64,000 nucleotides of DNA, from positions 248,001-312,000 of the forward strand of contig NZ_WTWY01000001.1 in the NCBI RefSeq assembly GCF_009870825.1, read 5' to 3'. The notes under the pieces are model-generated. The model was not told where the DNA came from. It ran no database searches and saw nothing but the letters and a program-made list of their open reading frames with translations. Origin of the DNA: Paenibacillus sp. USDA918EY (GTDB lineage: Bacteria; Bacillota; Bacilli; Paenibacillales; Paenibacillaceae). Shown piece by piece: positions 21,688 to 31,248 of the stretch. The first letter of the stretch is position 1. The number at the start of each line of letters is the position of its first letter. The position numbers were made by a program, and so were the translations under genes.

Positions 21688-23871
21688 ATGGGCGTAATTG
21701 TTCAAGAGCAAACGGGGCTGTTTCATTTGCAGTCGTCCGACATGAGCTATCTTATCCAAATCGTGGATGGATATCCTGCGCATGTATATTGGGGAGGCAG
21801 GCTGAAGCACCGGGAATCGATGGCTGATCTGCTGATTCACACCCCTGCGGGGGCGGGATTGGACCGGCTGCCCCAAGAATATCCGCAGTATGGCAGCGGA
21901 GACTTTCGTAACCCGGCGTACCAAGTCGAGCTTGAAGATGGAACGCGGATTACGGAGCTAAAATACGACGGTTACCGGATTCTCAAGGGAAAGCCGCCAT
22001 TGACCGGACTGCCGGCGGTTTATGCCGAGGACGCATCCGAGGCGGATACGCTCGAGCTGATATTGAAAGATGCCTACTCGGGACTAAAGGTTGTTCTCCT
22101 CTACACGGTCTTCGCGGATCGAAACGTGATCGTGCGCTCGGCTCGTTTGGCGAACGAGGGGAAAGGAGGGCTTCGCATTCGTCGCGCTCTAAGCGCAAGC
22201 GTCGATGTTACTGGTAAACAAGATATGGAGATGGTGTACCTTTCCGGAGCTTGGGCTCGGGAAGGCAATATAACCCGCAGGCCGCTTATTCAGGGCGAAA
22301 CCCGCATCGACAGCAAAAGGGGCATGAGCAGCCATCAGTTCAACCCTTTCGCTGCGTTGGTCGCGAAGGAAACGACGGAATGCCATGGCGAGGCCTTCGG
22401 CTTCAGCCTTGTGTATAGCGGCAGCTTTGAAGCGGAGGCCGAAGTGGATTCGTTCGGTTCCACGCGGTTTGGGATCGGCATCAATTCCTTTGACTTTGCA
22501 TGGCTGCTAAGTCCGGGGGAGAGCTTCCAAACGCCGGAGGCCGTTATGGTTTACTCGGGACAAGGGCTGGGCGACATGTCGCGGACCTACCATCGTTTAT
22601 ATCGAACCCGGCTTTGCCGAGGGAAGTATCGGGACGAAGAACGGCCTATACTGGTCAATAACTGGGAAGCGACCTATTTTAACTTCGATGCGGATAAACT
22701 GGTAGCGATCGCTGAGGAAGGATCTAAGCTAGGCATCGAATTGTTCGTCTTGGATGACGGCTGGTTCGGGAAACGGGATGCCGACAATTCATCCTTGGGC
22801 GATTGGTATGAGGATCGCCGGAAGCTGCCGGGCGGGCTTGCGGACGTCGCGGAACGCATCAATCGGTCGGGCCTGAAATTCGGACTATGGTTCGAGCCCG
22901 AAATGATCTCGCCGGACAGCGAGCTGTACCGGAAGCATCCGGATTGGTGCCTGCATGTTCCAGGTCGGCGGCGGACCGAAGCCAGATGGCAGTTAGTGCT
23001 GGATTATACCCGTCAAGAAGTACGCGATTATATCTATGACTCGTTGTCCGCGATATTCTCCAGCGTGCCGGTCGCTTACGTCAAATGGGACATGAACCGC
23101 GGCCTGACGGAAATCGGCTCCGCCGATCTGCCGCCGGAGCGCCAGGCGGAAACGGCTCACCGTTACGTGCTTGGGTTGTACGAGCTGCTTGAGCGAATTA
23201 CCACCGATTTTCCGCATATTTTGTTCGAAAGCTGCTCCAGCGGCGGCGGACGTTTCGATCCCGGCATGCTGTATTACATGCCCCAAACCTGGACAAGCGA
23301 CAACACCGACGCGGTGGAACGTCTGAAGATTCAATACGGCACCAGCCTTGTTTATCCCGTAAGCGCCATCGGAGCGCATGTATCGGCCGTTCCGAACCAT
23401 CAAGTCGGACGGATGACGCCCCTCGATTTTCGTGGCGATGTCGCGATGTCGGGCAATTTCGGATACGAACTGGATCTTACGAAATTCACCGATGAGGAAA
23501 AAGAGACCGTTAAGCACCAAGTCGCATTCTACAAACAGATTCGCGGGTTAGTGCAAAAAGGCGACCTGTACCGGCTGAAGAGTCCGTTTGAAGGAAACGA
23601 GTCGGCCTGGATGTTCGTTTCGGAAGACAAAGGGGAGGCGCTCGTCTTCTGTTTCCAAGTGATGGCCGTTCCGAACGCGCCTCGGCGCACCTTGCGGCTT
23701 GCCGGACTGGACCCGGAACTGGAATACGAGGTGCAGTCGGGACACCGCGGAGAAAGGTCTATCATCGGAGGGGACAGACTCATGAACATGGGACTGCCTC
23801 TCGCTTACGAACAAAAAGACTACGAAAGCAGATGGTTCAGGCTTCAAGCTTTAAAGCCCGGGAAGGACTGA
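21688..23871 (+). CDS. GH36 alpha-galactosidase
   Basis: 727 residues from ATG 21688 (ribosome site GAAGGGAG; 16 codons upstream are open but without a better start). It has the GH36 layout: an N-terminal beta-sandwich, then the barrel with ILVNNWEATYFNFD, DDGWFGKRD, FGLWFEPEMI, YVKWDMNRGL (nucleophile D468) and SCSSGGGRFDPGML followed by WTSDNTDAVERL (acid/base D538). No signal peptide, so it acts on imported alpha-galactosides. In this locus, with a beta-mannosidase, it would strip galactose side groups from galactomanno-oligosaccharides, though raffinose-type sugars are also possible. A terminator follows. Confidence 0.93.
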   Translation: MGVIVQEQTGLFHLQSSDMSYLIQIVDGYPAHVYWGGRLKHRESMADLLIHTPAGAGLDRLPQEYPQYGSGDFRNPAYQVELEDGTRITELKYDGYRILKGKPPLTGLPAVYAEDASEADTLELILKDAYSGLKVVLLYTVFADRNVIVRSARLANEGKGGLRIRRALSASVDVTGKQDMEMVYLSGAWAREGNITRRPLIQGETRIDSKRGMSSHQFNPFAALVAKETTECHGEAFGFSLVYSGSFEAEAEVDSFGSTRFGIGINSFDFAWLLSPGESFQTPEAVMVYSGQGLGDMSRTYHRLYRTRLCRGKYRDEERPILVNNWEATYFNFDADKLVAIAEEGSKLGIELFVLDDGWFGKRDADNSSLGDWYEDRRKLPGGLADVAERINRSGLKFGLWFEPEMISPDSELYRKHPDWCLHVPGRRRTEARWQLVLDYTRQEVRDYIYDSLSAIFSSVPVAYVKWDMNRGLTEIGSADLPPERQAETAHRYVLGLYELLERITTDFPHILFESCSSGGGRFDPGMLYYMPQTWTSDNTDAVERLKIQYGTSLVYPVSAIGAHVSAVPNHQVGRMTPLDFRGDVAMSGNFGYELDLTKFTDEEKETVKHQVAFYKQIRGLVQKGDLYRLKSPFEGNESAWMFVSEDKGEALVFCFQVMAVPNAPRRTLRLAGLDPELEYEVQSGHRGERSIIGGDRLMNMGLPLAYEQKDYESRWFRLQALKPGKD

Positions 23872-23918
23872 CGTAAAGGATCAGCCAACGCCCGAAGGAA
23901 CACAATCGATGGAGAGCG

Positions 23919-23949
23919 ATGCCCCTTTTTGAGAGAAAAGGGGCATTTT
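23919..23949 (+). terminator. intrinsic terminator after the GH36 gene
   Basis: ATGCCCCTTTT pairs with AAAAGGGGCAT around GAGAG, then TTTTG. It separates the GH36 gene from the sensor kinase gene, allowing different expression of the two parts of the locus. Confidence 0.6.
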
Positions 23950-23986
23950 GCGCGCAGCAGCCGAATTGGCTCGGGAGGTTGAAACC

Positions 23987-25771
23987 ATGTTTTTTATCCG
24001 ATTCATGAACGACATGAAAATGAAGAAGAAGCTGGCGATTACGTTCATTTCGGCAGCCGTTCTTCCCTTGCTGCTGTGCGGCCTGTTTCTGACCGGGAAG
24101 CTTCGGGAAACCGCCGTCACCAACGCCTTTGCCCAAGCGTCCAACAACGTTGAACGGGTCCGGAAGCGCACGGAAGAGCTGATTAAGGTGCCGCTGGACA
24201 TTTCGAACCGGCTAATGAATGACAACCGGATGAAGAAGGCAGCCGGCCAAAAGTACGATAGTTACGTTGATGTCATACAGACTTACCGGGAGTATACGGA
24301 TATTCGCGACTACCTCCAGCTGTATAAAGAGATATCGGGCATCCGCGTCTATGCCGTCAATCCCGGAGCGCTCAACAATTGGGAGTTTATCCAGCCGGAC
24401 GCAAGCGTCATGGCCCAGGATTGGTACAGGGAGGCCATAGACCAGAAAGGAATGGCAGGCTGGAACTTCATGAAAGACGAACGGAAAGATGCTGATGACC
24501 TGAGTCTGATTCGTTCGTTTCCGTTGGACTCTTCAGGGCGAAAAGGGGTCCTGGTCATCAATGTGGACAAGCAGCGATTAAGCTCCATTTTGGATCAAGA
24601 GTCGTTTCCTACGTTGATCGTGGATGACCGGAACCGGATCGTCGCGTCCAATGAAGCGGGAGTCACAGGAAAGGACCTCTCGGCTATCCATGCCGACGAA
24701 GATATACGATCCCTTCAAGCGGGAAGTTATGACCTGTCCGTGAACGACAAATCGTCCAAAGTGGTTATCGCCAGCATACGTCCGCAGGACAGTTGGAACG
24801 GGCTTCGGGTCATTTGCATTTTTTCCGTTGCCGAGATTACCCATGACGCCAACCAAGTGATCCGACTCGGCGTGGTCGTGATGACGGCCAGCCTGATTTT
24901 TGCCGCTGCGCTTATCTATGCTTCCGCTTCGTTGTTATCCGGAAGGCTCCTCCGCTTGAGCAAGCATATGTCCAAGGTCCGGTCAGGATCTTGGGAAACC
25001 TTCCTGGATATCGACGGAAAAGACGAAATTGGTTTGCTGTCCAGGCAGTTTAATGCGTTAGTGAGGGAAGTGAACGATTTGGTCCATGAAGTCCAAGAAA
25101 CGAATCGCCAGAAATACCTGGTAGAGCAAAGGCAAAACGAGATGAAGTTCAAGATGCTGGCCAGCCAGATTCATCCCCATTTCCTGTTCAACTCGCTGGA
25201 GTCGATCCGGATGGAGGCCCATATCCGGAAGCAAGACGATATCGCGGAGGCGGTGTGGCTGCTCAGCACGCTGCTGCGCAGCAGTCTCGAGACCGGGAAC
25301 GGAAAAATTTCGCTCGGCCAAGAGCTGGAGCGGGTACGCTGCTATCTTGATATTCAAAAGTTCAGGTATGAAGACCGTTTGAGGTACCAATTGACGGTGG
25401 ATGCGGGCTTGGAGGAAATGCAGGTACCGCCGCTGATCATCCAACCCTTGGTCGAAAATGCCGTCGTTCATGGCTTGGATAGCCGGGCGGAAGCCGTTTT
25501 TATCGAGGTGGAAGCAAAAGCCGTTCCAAGGGGAGTTCGGGTCAAGGTGAGCGACAACGGCGCGGGCTTTACGCCTGATCGTCTCGCCCTGGTACGGGAA
25601 AAGCTTGCTTCGGACATGATGGATGAGGAGGAACAGCGGATCGGTTTGCGAAACGTAAACGATCGGCTTGTCTTGCTTTACGGGGTGTCAAGCGCCTTGC
25701 AAATCGAAAGCGAACCTGAAGCCGGAACTTGCATCGCGTTTTTTATACCGGGAGGTGATTCGCGTTGTTGA
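23987..25771 (+). CDS. YesM-type sensor histidine kinase
   Basis: 594 residues from ATG 23987, 8 nt after GGGAGG. A first membrane helix (LAITFISAAVLPLLLCGLFL) and a second near residue 290 (LGVVVMTASLIFAAALIYASA) enclose an extracellular dCache-like sensor. A HAMP linker follows, then a His_kinase domain with QIHPHFLFNSLESIRME (phospho-acceptor H396) and an ATPase with PLIIQPLVENAVVHGL, SDNGAGF and GLRNVNDRL. These kinases pair with YesN-type regulators to control sugar ABC operons. The stop overlaps the start of the regulator gene. Confidence 0.93.
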   Translation: MFFIRFMNDMKMKKKLAITFISAAVLPLLLCGLFLTGKLRETAVTNAFAQASNNVERVRKRTEELIKVPLDISNRLMNDNRMKKAAGQKYDSYVDVIQTYREYTDIRDYLQLYKEISGIRVYAVNPGALNNWEFIQPDASVMAQDWYREAIDQKGMAGWNFMKDERKDADDLSLIRSFPLDSSGRKGVLVINVDKQRLSSILDQESFPTLIVDDRNRIVASNEAGVTGKDLSAIHADEDIRSLQAGSYDLSVNDKSSKVVIASIRPQDSWNGLRVICIFSVAEITHDANQVIRLGVVVMTASLIFAAALIYASASLLSGRLLRLSKHMSKVRSGSWETFLDIDGKDEIGLLSRQFNALVREVNDLVHEVQETNRQKYLVEQRQNEMKFKMLASQIHPHFLFNSLESIRMEAHIRKQDDIAEAVWLLSTLLRSSLETGNGKISLGQELERVRCYLDIQKFRYEDRLRYQLTVDAGLEEMQVPPLIIQPLVENAVVHGLDSRAEAVFIEVEAKAVPRGVRVKVSDNGAGFTPDRLALVREKLASDMMDEEEQRIGLRNVNDRLVLLYGVSSALQIESEPEAGTCIAFFIPGGDSRC

Positions 25772-27315
25772 AGGTTATGATCGTGGACGACGAACCGAAG
25801 CTTCGCCAAGGCCTTCAAACGTTGATTCCGTGGGAAAGCCTGGATCTAACCGTGACGGCCGCGGCAGCCAATGGAAAAGAAGCGTTGGAAATGATGGAAA
25901 ATGAACCTCCGGACATTGCGCTCGTCGATATCCGCATGCCGCTTATGGATGGGTTGCAATTGATCCGGCAGCTGGCAACGAACGGTCATCAAGTGCAATG
26001 CATCATACTTAGCGGGTATGCCGATTTCGAATATGCCAAGCAAGCCATCAAATACGGGGTTGCCGGGTATCTTCTCAAACCGGTGGATATCAAAGAAATG
26101 ACGAATACATTAAAGCGGGTGCGCGAGCGCATCGAAGCGGAGCGGATGAAACGGGCGCAACGGCAGTTCGGGGTCGAGAACCGCGAGTGGTTCCTGCATC
26201 GCCTTCTCATTCCGCAGGATCATAACGAAGCCCCTGCCCAATTGAGAAACGTCGCAACCGAAGCCGGCCTGTTATGGAGCAGCTATGAAGTCGTTTGCGT
26301 GCGTCCGCGGGGCTTTGAAGCGGGCCGTCCCGATGTGCCGCAGCGGTGCGCGGATGCATTAAAACCCTTGATTGAAGGCAAGGGCATGGGGCTGGTGACC
26401 GTGAATGCCCCAAACGTGGTTTTGCTCCTCCGTAAGCCGCTGCGCGGCATTCGGCAGCGGGAGCATTTGCATCAGGAAATCCGGAACGCCTTGTGCGATT
26501 TACGTTTCGTCGCTGCAACCGGGGGAGCCGTCTTCGTGCCCGAAGAGATTAGCCGCTCCTATGTAAAAGCCCGGAAATGGATCAAGCAGGCTTTTTTTAG
26601 CGAGAAGGGGAGGCTGCTGGGGCCGAGCGCTCCATATAGCCCTGTTTCGGGGGCCCCCCGACGATTCAACGAAAACGCCGAAGAGATGATGGAGGAGTTC
26701 ATACTCCGTCTATATTACAGTTTGGATGCCGGAAATGAAACGATGATCCTCCCGTTGTTGCAAGAAGCGGCAGAATATTTTCTTATGCAGGAACAGGATG
26801 AACATTCCGTCAAAGAATCGTTCTTTTTTCTATCCAACGCCGTCATTCATAAGCTGGCCGCGGGTTCCCGCAAGGAATGGAAAAAAACGGAGGAGGTTTC
26901 GAGATTTTTGAAGGGGATTTTCGAATATGAGTATCTGGGCGATCTGCTGGAAGAGACTCACCGTTTTCTTCTCGCTTTGGCGGAGGAATCCGAACCGGAG
27001 GGGAAGGAAAAGGAATTGAAGATCATGATCAACATCATCCACAGGCATTACGCCGACCATTTGAAACTGGAAACATTGGCCGGCATGCTGAACTACAGCA
27101 CGGCCTATTTGGGACAGCTTTTCAAAAACAAGACGGGAGAGTATTTTAACACATACCTCGACAAGGTCCGGATCCAAAAAGCAAAGGAGCTGCTGGAGCA
27201 GGGAATGAAGGTTTACGAAGCGGCCGAGCGCGTCGGCTACACAAACGTCAATTACTTTTACAGCAAGTTCAAAAAATACGAAGGCCGTTCGCCGTCCGAT
27301 TTTAAAAATCCATAA
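25765..27315 (+). CDS. YesN-type response regulator (receiver + AraC HTH)
   Basis: 516 residues from TTG 25765, which overlaps the kinase stop and follows GGGAGGTG. The receiver (about 1-125) has MIVDDEPKLRQGL, LVDIRMP (phospho-acceptor D55) and GYLLKPVD. A middle linker of about 270 residues is followed by an AraC HTH: LKLETLAGMLNYSTAYLGQLFKNKTGEYFNTYL and MKVYEAAERVGYTNVNYFYSKFKKYEGRSPSDF. It should activate the transporter genes just downstream when phosphorylated by the cognate kinase. Confidence 0.93.
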   Translation: MLKVMIVDDEPKLRQGLQTLIPWESLDLTVTAAAANGKEALEMMENEPPDIALVDIRMPLMDGLQLIRQLATNGHQVQCIILSGYADFEYAKQAIKYGVAGYLLKPVDIKEMTNTLKRVRERIEAERMKRAQRQFGVENREWFLHRLLIPQDHNEAPAQLRNVATEAGLLWSSYEVVCVRPRGFEAGRPDVPQRCADALKPLIEGKGMGLVTVNAPNVVLLLRKPLRGIRQREHLHQEIRNALCDLRFVAATGGAVFVPEEISRSYVKARKWIKQAFFSEKGRLLGPSAPYSPVSGAPRRFNENAEEMMEEFILRLYYSLDAGNETMILPLLQEAAEYFLMQEQDEHSVKESFFFLSNAVIHKLAAGSRKEWKKTEEVSRFLKGIFEYEYLGDLLEETHRFLLALAEESEPEGKEKELKIMINIIHRHYADHLKLETLAGMLNYSTAYLGQLFKNKTGEYFNTYLDKVRIQKAKELLEQGMKVYEAAERVGYTNVNYFYSKFKKYEGRSPSDFKNP

Positions 27316-27401
27316 TTCGTGGATGATTTTTACCGAAATCCGTTGTGTGGGCCGTTTCTCTCCCCTGATTTATGATGGAAGGCAAGGAGAGGGGAGGAAA
27401 C

Positions 27402-28367
27402 ATGAAAACGATATCATCCAAAGCAGAAAACGTTTACGAACCGGCGAAGCAGACAAAGAAAAGTGCCTGGAAGGTGTTGAAAAACCAGAAGTATCTTTAC
27501 TACATGTCCATCCCGTTCGTTCTTTGGGTCTTTGTCTTCCAGTACCTGCCTCTGTGGGGCTGGACGATGGCCTTCCAAAAATATAGGCCCGGCGTCGGTT
27601 TTTTTGAACAGAAGTGGGTGGGCTTGGAGCATTTCCGGACCTTGTTCCAGGATGACCATTTCTACCAAGTTCTTCGGAATACGCTGGCCATGAGCTTGAT
27701 GGGCCTGATCGCGGGTTTCGTCGTACCGGTCGTTTTTGCCCTGATGCTCAACGAGGTTCGATTACAAGTGATGAAACGTTTTGTGCAAACCGTATCTTAC
27801 CTGCCGCATTTTGTTTCGTGGGTGGTTGCTGCAGGCATCGTCACCAAAATGCTCTCGACGGACGGCGGCGTCGTGAACAGCTTGCTCATAAGCCTTCATA
27901 TCATCGATCAGCCGATCCAGTTTATGGCCCAGGGGCACTGGTTTTGGGGGATCGTAACGGGCGCGGACATTTGGAAGGAAACCGGCTGGAACGCGATAAT
28001 CTACCTGGCGGCCATCTCCGGCATTGGTCCCGAGTTGTACGAAGCGGCGCGGGTAGACGGCGCAAGCCGGCTGCGGCAAATGTGGCATATTACGCTTCCC
28101 GGGATACGGCCGACGATCATCGTGCTCCTGATCATGTCCATCGGCCATTTGCTCGGTACGGGCTTCGAGAAGCAGTTTCTGTTAGGCAATCACCTGGTCA
28201 TCGATTACTCCGAAGTGCTTGACTTGTATGCGCTTAATTACGGTCTGGCCATGGGACGTTATTCCTTCGGGACGGCAATTAATATTTTCAATTCGGTCAT
28301 CAGCCTGATCCTGTTGTTTGCGGCTAACGGAATTTTTAAGCGCTTTACCAACGAAAGCATTATGTAA
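27402..28367 (+). CDS. ABC sugar transporter permease, LplB-like
   Basis: 321 residues from ATG 27402 with GGGGAGGAAAC upstream. Six transmembrane helices are expected (YMSIPFVLWVFVFQYLPLWGW, the block near 95-120, and others). EAARVDGASRLRQMWHITLPGI is the EAA loop that docks on the ATPase. VIDYSEVLDLYALNYGLAMGRYSFGTAIN is typical of LplB/YtdP-partner permeases. It forms a heterodimer with the next gene product. No ATPase gene is present here, so a shared MsmX-like ATPase elsewhere is likely. Confidence 0.92.
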   Translation: MKTISSKAENVYEPAKQTKKSAWKVLKNQKYLYYMSIPFVLWVFVFQYLPLWGWTMAFQKYRPGVGFFEQKWVGLEHFRTLFQDDHFYQVLRNTLAMSLMGLIAGFVVPVVFALMLNEVRLQVMKRFVQTVSYLPHFVSWVVAAGIVTKMLSTDGGVVNSLLISLHIIDQPIQFMAQGHWFWGIVTGADIWKETGWNAIIYLAAISGIGPELYEAARVDGASRLRQMWHITLPGIRPTIIVLLIMSIGHLLGTGFEKQFLLGNHLVIDYSEVLDLYALNYGLAMGRYSFGTAINIFNSVISLILLFAANGIFKRFTNESIM

Positions 28368-28377
28368 GGAGGAAGAC

Positions 28378-29316
28378 ATGGGGACTGTCAATCGTACTGC
28401 ACCGGTCGGTCGGGCATCAAGCAAACTGAAGTCGAAATCGCCGCAAGACCGGATTTTGGAAGTGGTCGTTTATCTGTCCATGATCGTGGTCACCGTATTG
28501 ACGATTTATCCGTTCTTAAACGTGCTGGCGATCTCCCTTAACGATTCGGTGGATACCGTCAGAGGAGGGATTACGATTTGGCCAAGGCAATTCACGCTAA
28601 AAAATTACGATTTGATCTTTACTTACAGCGGCTTGATCACCGGGTTCAAAATCTCGGTTTTGAGGACGGCCATTGGTACCGTAGCGGGTTTGATCAGCGG
28701 TTCCATGCTGGCTTACACGCTTGCGCGCAGCGACTTCCAAGCCAGAAAATTCATTTCCACCTTTCTCGCTGTAACCATGTACGTATCAGGGGGGCTGATT
28801 CCGGGGTTTATCCTGATGAAGGATTTGCATTTGATCAATACGTTTGCCGTTTACATTTTGCCGGGCCTCGTAAGCGCGTTTAACGTCTTCGTGATTCGTT
28901 CCTTCATCGACGGTCTGCCTTATGCGCTGCAAGAATCGGCCAAACTGGATGGGGCCAACGATTTTACGATCTACTGGCGCGTGATCCTGCCTTTATGCAA
29001 ACCGGCATTGGCGACCGTGGCGCTTTTCTTGGCGGTAGGGCAATGGAACTCCTGGTTCGATACGTATCTGTTTAACGGGTCCAACGAATCGTTGACAACC
29101 CTGCAATACGAGTTGATGAAAATTTTGCAGAGCACGACGACAAGCGCAACCAACTCCCAGGATGCCGCCAACATGGCCCAGCGTATGGCGCAGGTGTCGC
29201 CGGAATCGGTCAAAATGGCGATCACCATCATCGTGACGGTACCGATTCTGATCGTCTATCCTTTCTTGCAAAAATATTTCGTGAAAGGCATGACGCTCGG
29301 GGCGGTCAAAAGTTAA
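28378..29316 (+). CDS. ABC sugar transporter permease, YtcP-like
   Basis: 312 residues from ATG 28378, immediately after GGAGGAAGAC and 10 bp after the previous stop. It has six helices (VVYLSMIVVTVLTIYPFLNVL, MYVSGGLIPGFILM and others) and the EAA loop ESAKLDGANDFTIYWRVILPLCKPALA. The C-terminal KYFVKGMTLGAVKS is characteristic of the YtcP/LplC group. It partners the preceding permease to import an oligosaccharide or glycan breakdown product. Confidence 0.92.
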   Translation: MGTVNRTAPVGRASSKLKSKSPQDRILEVVVYLSMIVVTVLTIYPFLNVLAISLNDSVDTVRGGITIWPRQFTLKNYDLIFTYSGLITGFKISVLRTAIGTVAGLISGSMLAYTLARSDFQARKFISTFLAVTMYVSGGLIPGFILMKDLHLINTFAVYILPGLVSAFNVFVIRSFIDGLPYALQESAKLDGANDFTIYWRVILPLCKPALATVALFLAVGQWNSWFDTYLFNGSNESLTTLQYELMKILQSTTTSATNSQDAANMAQRMAQVSPESVKMAITIIVTVPILIVYPFLQKYFVKGMTLGAVKS

Positions 29317-29400
29317 AAACAGATCCAGGTGTGTCCAGGCTTATCGCCTGTTTCATACGACACTGTCGTTAATCATTACGTTTTTTGGGGGGAAAGCTTC

Positions 29401-31101
29401 ATGAAGTCAGGTAAAAAAGGATGGGCGGCGTCTTTGCTGGCGCTGACTTTGACGGCAACGCTCGCAGCGTGCGGCGGAAACGGCGGCTCGCCGGCTGCCG
29501 GGACAGAGGGAGATGCTGGAACGAAGGGTGACGGCCTAAAGCCCATCACGTTCACGTATTTTTCGGAAGACTCCAGCACCAACTGGAATAACATGAAAGA
29601 CGAAGTCGGCAAGGTGATCACGGAAAAAACCGGGGTTACGCTGGATGCGGAGTTCGCTGTCGGCGATCCGGTACAAAAAATTTCATTGATTGCGGCCACC
29701 GGCAACTATCCCGACTTGATCGCAGCCAAAGCGGACGTCGGCAAACTCGTCGACGCGGGCGCCGTCATCGATTTGACGGATTTGATCGACAAGCACGCGC
29801 CGAACATCAAAAAAATGCTAGGAGACAAGCTTGTTCGAACGAAGTACAGTTTGGACGACCAAGCGATCTATGCGATCCCGACCTGGTCCGCCGTCGATGA
29901 GAAGAAGATTAAAGCCGACGGAGGTTTTGAACTTCAGCATCGCGTCGTCAAGGAAGCGGGATATCCGGAAATTCGCACGGTGAAGGATTTTGAGAAGGTC
30001 ATTCAGGACTATATTACGAAGCATCCGACCGACGAAAACGGCAACAAAAATATCGGCTTGTCCCTGAATGCGGACGACTGGCATATGTACCAGGTGACCA
30101 ACTTGGGATTCCAGACGACCGGCGGGCCGGACGACGGCGAATATTACATCGATCAAGAAACGCATCAAGCCACCTACCATTTCCGCCGGCCGGAAGAAAA
30201 GGAGTTTTTCCGCTGGTTGAATCATATGAATGCCATTGGACTGCTTGATCCGGAAAGTTTCGTTCAGAAGACCGACCAGTTTAAAGCGAAAGTGGCTTCG
30301 GGGCGGGTGCTTGGCCTTGCCGATCCGGAATGGGACTACGGCGACGGACAAAATGCGCTCAAAGCGGCGGGCAAATTCGACCAGACGTACGGTCATTATC
30401 CGGTCACGATGAGCAAGGAATACAAGGATACGAACTTCTGGCCCGCCGGCTTTGACGGAGGATACGGCATCTCGATCTCCAGCAAATGCAAGGATCCGGT
30501 GCGTGCGATCAAGTTCCTCGACTTTTTGGCATCGGAAGAAGGGCAGATCCTGAACAACTGGGGCATCGAAGGCAAACATTACACGGTTGAAAACGGCAAA
30601 CGCACGCTTATTCCGGAGGTGCAGGAACGGGCGAACAATGACGGCGCGGCGTTCCAAAAAGAATCCGGTCTGGGGCTGTACTGGAACCTGATGGTCCACT
30701 ACGGCGACGGCATCAAGGATTCGACCGGCAACTACTTCACCCGTAACTACCCGGAACTGCTGACGGCGAATTACAGCGAGGCGGAAAAAGAGACTTTGAA
30801 AGCTTATAACGCGGAGCATTGGAAAGACCTTTTCCCGAAGGAAGAAGAATTCAAACCGAGAGACTATGGAGCGGCATATACGATGTCGCTGCCTAACGAC
30901 GACCCTGCCGTGATCCTGGGAGCCAAAATGAAGGATATCACCTGGAAACGCATCCCGGAAGCGGTCATGTCCAAGCCCGAAGACTTCGACAAAATCTGGG
31001 ACGCCTACATGGCGGAACTGGAGAAGGCCGGAGTCAAGGAAATGGAAGAAGCCTATGCCAAGCATATCAAGGACCGGATTGAGCTCTGGTCTACCCGATA
31101 A
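29401..31101 (+). CDS. extracellular solute-binding lipoprotein (LplA-like)
   Basis: 566 residues from ATG 29401 after GGGGGGAAAG. The signal peptide ends in a lipobox, LAACGGNGG, so the mature protein is lipid-anchored outside the membrane. The remaining sequence is a family 1-type sugar-binding protein of the large LplA class: PITFTYFSEDSSTNWNNM, YPDLIAAKADVGKLVDAGAVIDLTDLID and VRAIKFLDFLASEEGQIL. The ligand is likely an oligosaccharide; neighbours suggest manno-oligosaccharides carrying galactose. Its separate 84-bp leader and ribosome site allow high expression, as is usual for binding proteins. Confidence 0.92.
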   Translation: MKSGKKGWAASLLALTLTATLAACGGNGGSPAAGTEGDAGTKGDGLKPITFTYFSEDSSTNWNNMKDEVGKVITEKTGVTLDAEFAVGDPVQKISLIAATGNYPDLIAAKADVGKLVDAGAVIDLTDLIDKHAPNIKKMLGDKLVRTKYSLDDQAIYAIPTWSAVDEKKIKADGGFELQHRVVKEAGYPEIRTVKDFEKVIQDYITKHPTDENGNKNIGLSLNADDWHMYQVTNLGFQTTGGPDDGEYYIDQETHQATYHFRRPEEKEFFRWLNHMNAIGLLDPESFVQKTDQFKAKVASGRVLGLADPEWDYGDGQNALKAAGKFDQTYGHYPVTMSKEYKDTNFWPAGFDGGYGISISSKCKDPVRAIKFLDFLASEEGQILNNWGIEGKHYTVENGKRTLIPEVQERANNDGAAFQKESGLGLYWNLMVHYGDGIKDSTGNYFTRNYPELLTANYSEAEKETLKAYNAEHWKDLFPKEEEFKPRDYGAAYTMSLPNDDPAVILGAKMKDITWKRIPEAVMSKPEDFDKIWDAYMAELEKAGVKEMEEAYAKHIKDRIELWSTR

Positions 31102-31248
31102 TACGTTTTGAAAAAAGGGGCCGTTATCCGTTTTCGCCGGAAAGGGAAGCGGTCCCTTGACGTTACGGGCACCGTGTTCGGTTGGCGGAAGCGATGGGGA
31201 CGTTTTTGGTTTTCCGTCGACTCGGGGCGGTTCCGACAGGAGGAAACC